Assembly (NCBI RefSeq): GCF_022458985.1
Contig: NC_061781.1
Coordinates: 14,039,501 to 14,103,500 of the forward strand
Direction: 5' to 3'
Source of the DNA: Mugil cephalus
Taxonomy: Eukaryota; Chordata; Actinopteri; Mugiliformes; Mugilidae
DNA: 64,000 nucleotides
The notes below the pieces were generated by a model that was given only the letters and a program-made list of their open reading frames with translations, had not been told where the DNA came from and did no database searches. Of the stretch, positions 40,936 to 51,688 are shown piece after piece. Each line of letters starts with the position of its first letter. Position 1 is the stretch's first letter. The translations under genes and the position numbers were made by a program.

Positions 40936-43900
40936 ATGGATCCTCAAGGCTTGAGGGAAGACCTCCGTCTGTTTCAGAGCACTCTGCTGCAGGATGGACT
41001 CAAAGAGCTCCTGAATGAGAACAAGCTCATTGACTGTAGCCTGAAAGTGGGAGACAGGAGCATCCCCTGCCACCAGCTCATCCTGGCTGCGTGCAGTCCT
41101 TATTTCCGGGAGCTCTTCTTCTCGGAGGAGGGCAAGGAGGCAGAAAGGAAGGAGGTTGTCCTGGAGAACCTCGACGCCAACATCCTGGAGGCGATCGTGA
41201 ATTACATGTACTCGGCGGAGATCGACATCAACGAGAACAACGTGCAGGATGTTTTGGCTGTTGCCAATCGCTTCCAGATCCCTTCCGTGTTCACAGTGTG
41301 TGTGAATTATCTCCAGAAGAACATCTCCAAGAAAAGCTGCCTCGCCATCTACAGGCTGGGACTGATGCTGAACTGCGCCAGGTTGGCGATAGCAGCTCGA
41401 GATTATATCGCGGATCGCTTCGAGACCGTAGCCAAGGACGAGGATTTCCTGGAGCTCGCTCCCCCCGAGCTCTTCGCTATCATTGGGGCGGACGCGTTGA
41501 ACGTGGAGAAAGAAGAGGACGTGTTTGAGGCTCTCATGAGGTGGATCAGAAAAGACAAAGACAAGCGCTTAAAATCCCTGGACGAGGCCTTCGACTTCAT
41601 TCGTTTCCGTTTGCTCCCGGAGAAGTACTTCAAGGATAAAGTGGAGAAGGACGACCTCATTAAGGCCGACCCTGAGCTGCTCAAGAAAATCAAAGTCATC
41701 AAGGAAGCGTTTGCGGGGAAACTGCCAGAGAAGAAAAAGGCTGACAAGGACGGAGAGGAGGAGGACACGCTGCCTGGTTACCTGAATGACACCCGCAGAT
41801 ACGGCATGTTTGCCAAAGACATGCTGCTGATGATTAACGACACCGCTGCCGTGGCCTATGACGGCCAGGAGAACGAGTGCTTCCTCGCATCGATGGCGGA
41901 GCAGATCCCCCGAAACCACGTGAGCCTGACCTCAAAGAAGAACAATACGTACGTGTTGGGAGGACTGTTTGTAGATGAAGAGGACAAAGAAACCCCTCTG
42001 CAATGTTACTTCTACCAGGTAGAACTTATTTGACTTATTGTGTGGCAGCAAAAAAAGTGAAAGGCTTGGCTTAGATCAGGGTCTTCAATGTTTTTCAGGC
42101 CCTACCTACTATATGTATTTTATATTAAACTCGGCCTAGTGCTGTTTATACATTATTATTATCATTTTGCATTGAGTGTTAAGCTATCCCTTATCCCTTT
42201 ACTTAAATATGTTGGATTCATGCTCATGTGTGTTTAACCTCCTGAGACCTGCCGTCCTCATACGGGGAAATTATGTTTTAGGTTTGTGGCAGCTTATTCT
42301 GCTTCATTTAGACCTGATGTCTTCATAAGGAGACACGTGTCTCGTTAGCGAAGGGTCAATATAGTTGTTTATTTATGCTTATAAACTTTTCTAATTTGAT
42401 ATGGCATGCAAATTTTGAGAACACTGGGGATTCATTGTGTCCAGTTTTGTATTTTGGTACACAAGGGGGAATCAAATTGTAATATACACTGAAATAATCC
42501 CAGTGTCCACATAATTTCCTTTTAAAAAACACTTCCAGTTCAAAGATTATGCTTATTAATTTTTATTCCTCTTAGGTCCTACTAATCCCAAATACCAAAA
42601 GAAAGACATTAAGATGTATTCCAAACAAATGCTCATGGCTTCGATTTTAAAAAACACATCCTAAAACATTGCTTTCAGCTGGACAGTCTAGCCTCTGAGT
42701 GGATTGCTCTGCCACCCATGCCCTCTCCGAGGTGTCTCTTCGGTATGGGTGAATATGAAAACCTAATCTTTGCTGTGGCGGGAAAAGATCTACAGTCTAA
42801 TGAGTCGCATGACACTGTCATGTGCTATGACACTGAGTAAGTCCCATAACATCTGAATGCTCATCCAACCTGTTCTCAAAGCAGCTTTAAAAGAAATATT
42901 CAACCTTTATCTGCCCCTTTAGAAAAATGAAGTGGACAGAAACAAAGAAGCTGCCCTTAAAGATCCACGGCCACTGTGTGGTCTCAGACAACGGCCTGGT
43001 GTACTGCATCGGAGGAAAAACAGATGACAAGTAAGACCGCGATGGCAAAACATATCAATAAGGAAATCAAATATGGTTTTTAATACTTTCTTTCTTTCTT
43101 CGTCCTAAAGTAAAACAACCAATAAGATGTTCGCATACAACCACAAGAGGTCAGAGTGGAAGGAGGTGGCCTCCATGAAGACATCCAGGTCCATGTTTGG
43201 GGCAGTTATCTACAAAGGGAGGATTATTGTTGCTGGCGGAGTCAATGAGGAGGGACTGACAGCAGCGTGTGAAGCCTATGACTTCGGAACCAACAAGTAT
43301 GTGCTGGCGTTTTTAAATCTTTGGAAAGTTTTCGACCATATCTGAGATTTTCTTACATACAAAAGATGATATTCTATCAAATCTTTTGCGTTATTATAAT
43401 ATTTTACATTTAAAGTCATTTTACCATGAGTTTCAGTTGAATATTTATTATTACCATATTACCTATAAAGCAGGCTCCTCTACTTTTTTGTCTGGCACCG
43501 CCCCTTCTCACAGATCAAGGTTTAGTGCGTTTTTTATTTCATCTTACATACTTTAGCTTGACAATAACAACTGAATGAAACGTGTTTGCAGGTGGTCCCC
43601 ATTTACAGAGTTCCCCCAGGAGAGGAGTTCAATCAACCTGGTGAGCAGCGGGGGGCTGCTGTACGCCATAGGAGGCTTTGCCATGGTGGAGAACGAGAAC
43701 AAAGAGTGCACGCCCAACGAATTCATCGACATCTGGCAGTACGTTTCCATTTCTGATACGCGTTTTAGTTTATGTGGCACACACTCACATTTTGTTAATA
43801 CTGCATGCGTGAGTATATTTATTTTTCATGTACTTTTTTTTTTTTTTTTAAACCAGGTATGAAGATGATAAGAAACAGTGGACTGGGATGATCAAAGAGA

Positions 43901-43968
43901 TGCGTTACGCAGCTGGAGCGTCCTGCGTCTCGATGCGCCTGAACGCAGCCAAGATGCCCAAACTGTAG
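40936..43968 (+). CDS. klhl41: Kelch-like protein 41 (sarcosin)
   Basis: Six coding exons: 40936-42018, 42679-42836, 42923-43030, 43111-43296, 43592-43738, 43857-43968 (1794 bp, 597 aa; human about 606). The chosen start, [10 protein letters not shown], matches the family; an in-frame ATG at 40906 would add ten residues. Order: BTB domain (about 30-135, [17 protein letters not shown]), BACK domain (about 140-245), an acidic/lysine-rich insert ([12 protein letters not shown]), then Kelch repeats to the end. KLHL41 is a CUL3 substrate adaptor that stabilises nebulin and is needed for sarcomere integrity; loss causes nemaline myopathy in people. The long first exon followed by short Kelch exons is the usual layout. 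It is convergent with fastkd1, and the 3' ends overlap or nearly so. Confidence 0.95.
42235..42350. repeat. Dispersed repeat fragment in klhl41 intron 1
   Basis: ACCTCCTGAGACCTGCCGTC and CTCATACGGGGAAATTATG, echoed by TTTAGACCTGATGTCTTCAT and AAGGAGACACGTGTCTCGTT, look like a degenerate fish interspersed repeat with an internal half-repeat. Recognised from general memory only. Confidence 0.35.
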
Positions 43969-44217
43969 CAGGTTGCTGCTCTATAGAGAATATTAGATAC
44001 ATGTTCTTATATCATTATAACATTTCAGACACATTTCCTTTCTCAACTCTGTTGGGTTCTAGTTTTAATAAATTGTATTACGACTTCATTTTTTTCTTAC
44101 AAGGACTGTATCTATTCGACATCATACGTGTTTTTAAAAGAGAAATATATGAGAAACTTGGCTACTGGTGTTAAAAAGCTCCACAATCTATATCACATCT
44201 TTTTTTTGCAAATGTCA

Positions 44218-44223
44218 AATAAA
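44218..44223 (+). terminator. Candidate polyadenylation signal of klhl41
   Basis: AATAAA 250 bp after the klhl41 stop. Further AATAAA hexamers at about 44374 and 44465 come close to the fastkd1 stop at 44488, so longer transcripts of the two genes would overlap tail to tail. Confidence 0.4.
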
Positions 44224-44487
44224 AGTAATATCCTATTTACGTCAATCATGTACAAAACTCAAAGCTTTCCATTTTATTTTTTAAAATATTTGATACAAAA
44301 GCACAATATACAGTCCCATTTAATGAGGTATATTTGGAAAAATAAGGAGCACTTTCTGTATGTCAACATACAGCAAATAAAAGCTGTGTTTCAGTTATTT
44401 TGACTAAAAAAGTCAAAAGCAGGCCAGGGCCCCGATGAATGTAACATTTCTTTCACTGTTTTATAAATAAAGGCTTCCAGATGAAGC

Positions 44488-46272
44488 CTAATTAAATATT
44501 TTATTCTTTAAATATTCCTTCCAGGCGTCGTGTGTCGACAGCTCCATGGAGTTCCATTCAAAGTGAGGGATCTGTAAAGAAAAACAGACACAACAAATTT
44601 CCCGCGTTACGTCTTTTACGTTTCAACATCCAGTGCCAAATGTTAAACGGACGATTGTTTCCTCACCTGAACAATACGATATCCCAGAATTTCCAGGTGT
44701 CTCTTTCTAATCAAGGCTTCTCCTTTCATATGATGAGACATTTTGCAGAAGGACTTTGAATCAAGGAAGTCCACAGCAACGCTGAGGGAAAAAACAAGAA
44801 AAGAAAACCTCCATGTCACACGTTCCTGGGCGATTCATTTTAAAGATTGGGGCTGTGTATCTGTAAATATGCCCACCGCTGAGCTCCGGGAGGCAGCTCA
44901 TCCCTTCTGCGTTCCGGCGAGCTCGTATCCCAGAGAACCGTTCCCGTGTCTGAGATCTGCAGGGTGCTCGGCTCAGTGTAAGGCAGCGGTTGCAGGTTTT
45001 TGTCTAGTTTGCATTCAAAGTCTGAAACAACAAAAGCCGAAGTGGTTCATTAAAAAAAATAAAAAATGCAAATGATTCTCTCTGCAAAGGCTTTTTTGGA
45101 GCATCAGAGTGCACAGACTAGATCAGTCAAAACAATCAAGTAATAAGACGAAGAGTTTTATCTGAAATAAAATAATTAATCACTAAATCAGTCTGGCGTT
45201 TTAAGAGCAGATAAACTGAGATTGATGGTTGCTCCTTCAGTGCCAAGAACATCACTCATCAACTAGTTGTTTGAGGATAAAATGCAAAATTTAAAATAAC
45301 AGCAATATAGTGTGGCTGTATAAACTGATTTCACACAACAGAAAACATGAGACTATTTACTCACCTACGGTGTAATGATATGGAGTCACAACTGCTAATT
45401 GGACAAAGTTAATACCGCCAAGAACTTCTCCCAGCATTTTGTGGATTTGCTGTTGTATAGGACTGATGTTGCCATTCCCTAAAAATAAATAAATAAACAA
45501 ACATATAGTTAGTACTATTTCAAACTTAATTCCAAATTCAAATCCCAGCCAGCACCAGTAAAAACATATCTCAGTGAATGCTCTTACCTCTTCTCTGCAG
45601 CTGCTGGCAGTAGCGCTCGTGAAACCACGGCACCTGGTACTCAGGACACTCGAGACACACGGCGCGATTCAGCTCCATGAGGCGCAGCCGCGTCCGCATG
45701 TTGAGGGCATCGGGTAGAGCTGGGAGAAATGTGCATTCAAGTATTTGATGATTTCATGACATGTCACTTCAATCTAAAACAGAACGGATCGCTGAAAGCA
45801 AGCGTTTTATTTATTTATTTATTTAAATTACCGTAACTCACGATGGTTTGCGCTATTAACAAAATCTGGCCACTGAAATCTCACTCATTTCAATAAGTTC
45901 ACAAGATCTCACGCCACACATGACACCTCTCACGCCGAAAAAAAAAGATAAAATTCGCCACATATACACTTCAAAAGAGAGTAGTAATCTATGAATAGAT
46001 GAGGCGAAGGCAGCCCGCTCTGCTTCAATCAGCGACCAATCAGCCAATCAGAAAATAGTGTTTATCGTTGCCAGGTGAAATAGGAGCGCCTTAACCACGC
46101 CTTCTACAAATGCGCGAAAATGCGCACTCCTCAAAGAAGAACTGGAAGTGATGTGGTAATCACTTAATTTATTATTATTGTCACTTATTTTATTTTTTTT
46201 AATAGTTGCTTATTACAGTCTAGGAACTACGAAGGATACTTTCTTATGAATCATGGTAGGTAATCCCCCCAG

Positions 46273-46303
<31 letters not shown>

Positions 46304-49300
46304 TGAATTCGAAGCTTAATTCAAAATTTGAGTGCCCTGACAAAATTCAGATTGTGGCTGAACACTGGGAAGTTGTGACTTTATCTGGAAAACCTTCATG
46401 ACATGACTCAAGGCAGCTTTTACCTTCCCAGTGTTCAGCCACTCTTTAAATTTTGTCCGCGGGCAAATGATTAAGTCCTAAAAGGTTAAACGAATCCGGG
46501 ACTTACTTTCTAGTTGGGAATCCAGCTTTCCCAGAAAGCCTATACTGAAGATTTCTCTGATTAATCCCTCAGGAAAACGGTCGGCTATAGCCAAGGCGTA
46601 CCCCAAGAGGACTAGCAGATGTGGGTCGAAGGAGCCTAGAAGAGCATTAATAAAAAGGTGTAAGCTTATAATAATAATAATAAGGTAAAGAAGTCCATTA
46701 GTGACTATTTACTTACTCATATGAGGAGTGAACCGCTTAATACAGGCATCGTACAGCTCGTCTGCCTGTATGGGTTCGTAGTTCAGGACAGAAAAGGCTA
46801 GCAGGGTGGCGTACGTTGCCGAGTAGTGAATCTTAAAAAGGAGAGAGGAAAATAACAGTCGTTATTGGCGTAGTTGTTACAGACGTAGCACGTTGATGGT
46901 CTCTTATTAAAGCACCTTGTCAATGTTTTCGATGGTCACGCTGGCGATTCTGTCCATCACAGGAGGGCACAGATAATTGGTCCTGGTCAGGAAGAAGGCC
47001 AGCTCAGGGACTCCAGTCCAGTGTATCTGGTCGATCATCCTCTGCAGCGTGACCATGGTCTCCTCGAGCAGCATTTCCTCAAACCACTCCCCGGAGAGGT
47101 ACTTGAGCTCCTCCATCAGCAGGTCCAGCCGGTCAGCCGTTTGCAGCCTCTCGTGGCCGCAGCGGTTCATTGTCTGCAGCAGGTGCACGCACTTGGTGTG
47201 GGTGCTGTGGTGGTGGGACGGGCTGTGCCGCATCCACTTGGAGATGGTGCTGGAAATGGTGCTGAGCTCGGTGAGGCTGCACTGCTCCACCACCGCGTTC
47301 ACCCGCACGAAACATTCGTCGAGTCTCGGGGAAGGCAGCGTGGACAGCACGCGGGTCAGCATGGTCACCTCGTGGGGGGTGAAACTGCGCTGCAAGAAGC
47401 TGCGAGATACAACGCGTTGTCAGTTCTGCGGTTTTATACGATCGAGCGGCAAAAGGAACAATTCCTTTCCAAAAAAAAAACACTTACTCGATCAAAACGG
47501 TTCTCAGTTTGGCGAAGAATGCGGGGTTTTGACAGTGCAACATGAAAAGGGCTTGAGTGACTTTGGCCACCTCCACCGACTTGTAGATATGAAGATTCCT
47601 TTCGATTACCGATGCAATTCTGGAGAAAAGTTTCATTTCAATAGATCAGCGTACCATCAGACGTTTACATACATAAAAGCAGAAAAGTCATACAGCACTA
47701 AGATTGGGGGTGATGTAAATGCAACTGTGGAGATTCTCAGTCATTCAGGTCACGGTATGTCCAAAAAAAAGTCTTTGGAGTCTTTTGACTACAGTCTACT
47801 ATTGGTTCATAACTGGGTGTAGACGCCTCACTCACATCTGTGAACTATATGCTGACGCTGGCCTTCCTTCTTTGAAACGTAAGACGATTCACTCACTGGA
47901 TGACTGTGATCTATAAGACTTTCCTTGATTTGGTTCCGGGATATTTACTAGATCTAATGACATTTTGCACCCAGCTGCTCCTCATGTTTGGACCGAATTC
48001 GTAAAAAAAGCTTCAATTTCTCCACCCCCACTGCTTAATACCTCTCAGTCTGAACAGAACATGTGTTCTGGGCCTTTCGCTCTATCCTAAAAGATCGACA
48101 GCGGGAATCCATTCAGCAGTGCCTGCGTTTTTAATTTGCTACTGAAGTCGTCACTCCCGCATTTTATCTGCTTTTTGTGATTGATGTTATTTTTCTGCGG
48201 ACGTGTGCTGTTGCCTTCCAGGTCACCCTTGTGAAAGAGGTTAAGAAGAGGTGAAAGAAAAAAAAAAAAAACAAAGCTAAGGGAAGCTGGACATGTTTCC
48301 TTAAGACGTTTCACCACTCATCCAAGTAGCTTCTTCAAACCTTAATGAGTGGTGGAGAGTATAGGTTTTAGAAAAATCACTTCCATGACATGTGAGTGGA
48401 GGAATCACTTTTAATTTCCTTTACTTCCCTCAGTGTTCCCTTTGTTCCCAGCTGTTTGTTTTTGGGAAAATTCACATTTGACTTTTAAATGTAACCTGAA
48501 TGAATGGACATAAATCTAACCTATTTGTTGATTAAGCTGATTTTACTCAGTATATTGGGACTCACTTGTTCAGCAATTTGAGGTTCCTGCTCTGAACCTC
48601 CTCCAGCGCTTCGGCCATAGCCAGAGCCTGTTGTCCATTGAGCTCATCTGCCATCAGGAGGGCAGTGTTCTCTAACCTGAAAGGAATGAAACAACATTGC
48701 ATACAAGTGGGACACAAAGAGTGCTGTAAATGCAGATGTCCACTCCCCGAATCAGTCACCTGGTAACAATACACACCTTGCTCTGATCTCCGGGCTGGCC
48801 ATGGGAATGAGAGCAACGAACAGTTTGGTGAAGGAGAAACGATCCGTGTTCGAGTCAATCAGCTCAATGAGTTTCTGTTTAGCAGCCAGCCTGAAGTTGC
48901 AGTTGTTGAACTGCAGGGACTGATACATGTTCAGGATCATGCAGATATTCTCTGCATCCATCCTGTGAATGTTGCGCAAGAAGGCCTCGTTGCACTTCTC
49001 CAGCAGAGGCCTGTGAACGCACTTAATGTTGCGGAGGAACAGCACCATCCTTCGTGGGATGCTGTAAGAGGAGGGTTCTATTTTGTCCAGGAGGTGCTCC
49101 GCTCTGGCGATGACGGCATCGCGCAGTCGGGTGGACAACAAGTCGGACACGCACAACATCAGAGACGTTAGGACCCTGGCTTCATCGATAGACGACAACC
49201 TCTCATCCAAGATGCTGGTGATGTGGCCCATCAGAGGACTGTGGTATAGATACTGATCACTTAAACAGACAGCAAACTTGGATAGAGATTTCAGAGGTAA

Positions 49301-50051
49301 CCTTAAAAAAAAAAAAAAAAAAAAAAAGTCACGTTTGAGCAAACTCTTGTTAATTTCCAGAACAGAAGGAAACGTTTTAATACAGATTTAACTTTATGTT
49401 TGTATTTTTTAAGCAAATAGACCAAACACATGCTGACTCCAGATGTTGGTTAGGTCTGTATTTAGTTGACATGACACCTGAAGGTATGTCCTAATATTCA
49501 AATGTTTTATCAGCAAAATTATAGTGACCTTGACTTGATAGAAATGTGATCATACCTGTCAACTCTTAGCCATGCTTCTGAAACCAGCTGCTGAACAAGT
49601 GAGTCATGAGGCTCCACATTCATCCTACAAAAGAGCAGTAACACAGTGCGACACCATTACACTTTTATAACTCAAATACACAGTCATTAAACTGATTGTG
49701 TCCTTTAATGTACCTGAGGAAAATGTAGAGCATGTCAGCCAACATGAAATCATCCATAAGAGCAATTTTGTTTTCCGCCAAAACCCGAAGGGTCAGGAAC
49801 TGCGCGTGACCCTTGGTGTGGTCGACAGTCCTCAGCAGTTGAGGTTTCTCCTTCTGAAAATCCCACAGCTTCCCCACGGCACAGCTCACGTGCTGCACAG
49901 TGAGCTTGGCTCTGTTCTTGCCCACCACATCGAACACTTGGTCTTCAACGGTGCAAGCTTGCAGCCGCTCCAGGACCTGATCTGTATTTGTTGTCCCAAA
50001 ATGGAGCAGCCTGCGGAGGCATGAATTCACACTCCTGAAGCGAAACATCAT
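44488..50051 (-). CDS. fastkd1: FAST kinase domain-containing protein 1, mitochondrial
   Basis: Thirteen coding exons: 50051-49714, 49624-49556, 49301-48777, 48676-48566, 47619-47488, 47399-46916, 46831-46717, 46635-46507, 45719-45588, 45478-45365, 45021-44877, 44781-44667, 44571-44488 (2493 bp, 830 aa; human about 847). The start is the ATG pair at 50051; the open frame reaches slightly further through a GTG, which I did not use. The N-terminus (MMFRFRSVNSCLRRLLHFG) is basic and amphipathic, as in a mitochondrial presequence. FAST_1 and FAST_2 regions fill the middle and a RAP domain (about residues 764-825, ending WKEYLKNKIFN) closes the protein. FASTKD proteins bind mitochondrial RNA; FASTKD1 affects ND3 mRNA level. 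Synteny between klhl41 and ppig matches human 2q31.1. Confidence 0.92.
46274..46300. repeat. Poly-A tract in fastkd1 intron
   Basis: About 27 consecutive A residues in the intron between the exons at 46507 and 45719; length probably unstable. Confidence 0.8.
46339..46458. repeat. Fold-back inverted repeat in fastkd1 intron
   Basis: GTGGCTGAACACTGGGAAG (46354-46372) is the exact reverse complement of 46424-46442, with a 51-nt spacer. Pairing continues outward imperfectly (GACAAAATTC against AAATTTTGTC). Most likely a small MITE or fold-back element in the intron. Confidence 0.65.
48285..48350. repeat. Dispersed repeat fragment in fastkd1 intron
   Basis: TTAAGACGTTTCACCACTCA followed by TCCAAGTAGCTTCTTCAA matches, from memory, a very common fish repeat ('gacgtttcgcc.ctcatccaag.ggcttcttcag'). 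The surrounding 946-bp intron (47620-48565) otherwise holds a few A-runs and no gene. Confidence 0.45.
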
Positions 50052-51688
50052 CACAGACCTGCTGGGCTCAGGTTAAGTATGCAGTCAGGTCTTCATTTTA
50101 CTAGTGTCCACCCACAACCTCACTGTCATCTCGCTGGACGAGCCAGCTGGGATCACAACCACAAACTTAGTGCTGGGGTAGTAGGTACTCCTTTGGAAGA
50201 AAAACACACAAATTAAAAACACGTGAAATCAAATGAAAGCCTTGGACACTGTGATCGTAATATATCTAATTATAAATGATCAAAAGCACCGCATGACGGT
50301 GAACCCAGCTCAGTGTGACATGCTGACCTCACCCCCACAGAAAAAGAAACAGCCCCATTCAGAATTAGCGCTGTGCTAAAGTTACCGGCGGCTAAGTACA
50401 ATTTGCTAACGCGGTCTTCACGTGGAAACAGAAACAACCACCTAACGTGTCCGACAACCACGGAGTAACCCTGCTAGCTGCATTCTTGGACATGTTTCCG
50501 CATGTTATAGAAATACATCCGCTCTACATCTCACAGAAATGCGATACAGACATTAAAATGTGTTCAAAGTCAACATTACCTAGCATGTGTGCTACAAATA
50601 TCCACTTCCGTAGCCCGTGACATAACAAGCGTGTTCACCGTTGCCTGGGCTTTGCCTTTCAGGCAGTAAACCATGCAGGGCATCGGAGTTCAGGTTAACC
50701 CCTTTATAGGGCACTCATTAAAATAATTGGCAGTTCTTAAATTTCAAAACTAGAAGACATCAGAAACCTAGTTTACTTTTGTGATTTTTTTAATTTAATT
50801 GAGAAAATCAAGATGAATGAATTTACCGTACATGGACCTAGCAGACCACAATTGACTCTGATTTGACCCACTGACTGTATCTACTACTGTTTCTAATATA
50901 GTACAACAATACATTTCACTGCTTATTGCAGCCTACTATGTATAACTGCATGTGACTTTATCTTTTGCTTGTTGTATTCGTGCAGGCAGAGGCAGCGCTG
51001 TACCTTGCAGGCTAAGCTCGGGGCACACTTGGCCCACACGTCGCCTCTGGAAACACGTCCGTGAGGCGCCATCTTTAGAAAACACTGAGCTCACCACTGA
51101 ATGAAACAACTTCGTTTCCGTCGTTTGTGAGCGCTGCTAAGTGCACGGAGTGATACCCTCGGTTCTGCAGGTAATGCGGTCGCACATTTTCATCGTATAT
51201 ATCATCGTATATCCGCGGTAATTGTGTCCACGCGAAGGGGTTCAAGTTAGGTGTAAAAATAAATCCCTCTACATCACGGCGGCTAACGTTGGGTGACTGT
51301 GCTAATGCTAACACCGCCAGGCCGACCTTTAAATAAATACAGTGGGTGGCCGTGTGTATGCGTGGACGTTAAACTCTACATCAGTGAGCGGGTAAACGTG
51401 GATGCATGTGTTTTTTTAATCAGATGAACGTATTCTATCGCAACAAGTTGTGCGAGACTAAACGCGTGGCTAGTTAGCTAAGGCTAGCCGGTAATCCAGA
51501 TGTGGTCGCAGCGTTAACTCATTCATCGGCGTTTACTTTGAGACCAGCGGGTCTTTCTGCTGACGTGACCATCCAAATATGTGCTAATGAGCCGGTTTGT
51601 AGAGATAAACCAAACATCGGTCCTTCTGTTATTGATTATAGCGGTGGCTTATCATTGTGTTTGTTACCTTCAGGTGTTTGATCAGATC
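50052..51688. promoter_or_regulatory. Divergent fastkd1/ppig promoter region with probable 5' UTR exons
   Basis: On the minus side, a 3' splice site (CCCAGCAG) precedes 50058. A candidate upstream exon, 50190-50124, is flanked by TTCCAAAG| and ACA|GTGAGG, and would be fastkd1 5' UTR. On the plus side, CTGCAG|GTAATG at 51170/51171 is a good donor, and TTACCTTCAG| before 51674 is the matching acceptor just upstream of the ppig ATG, so ppig probably has a non-coding first exon ending at 51170. A YY1-like GCGCCATCTTT is at about 51066-51076. The rest shows no gene. Confidence 0.5.

Noticed and set aside
41091-41768. Out-of-frame and antisense open frames inside klhl41 exon 1
   Set aside because: Shadows of the long, GC-rich BTB/BACK exon.
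46977-47822. A 281-codon plus-strand frame over fastkd1
   Set aside because: Antisense to a conserved fastkd1 exon and running through its intron; no recognisable domain.
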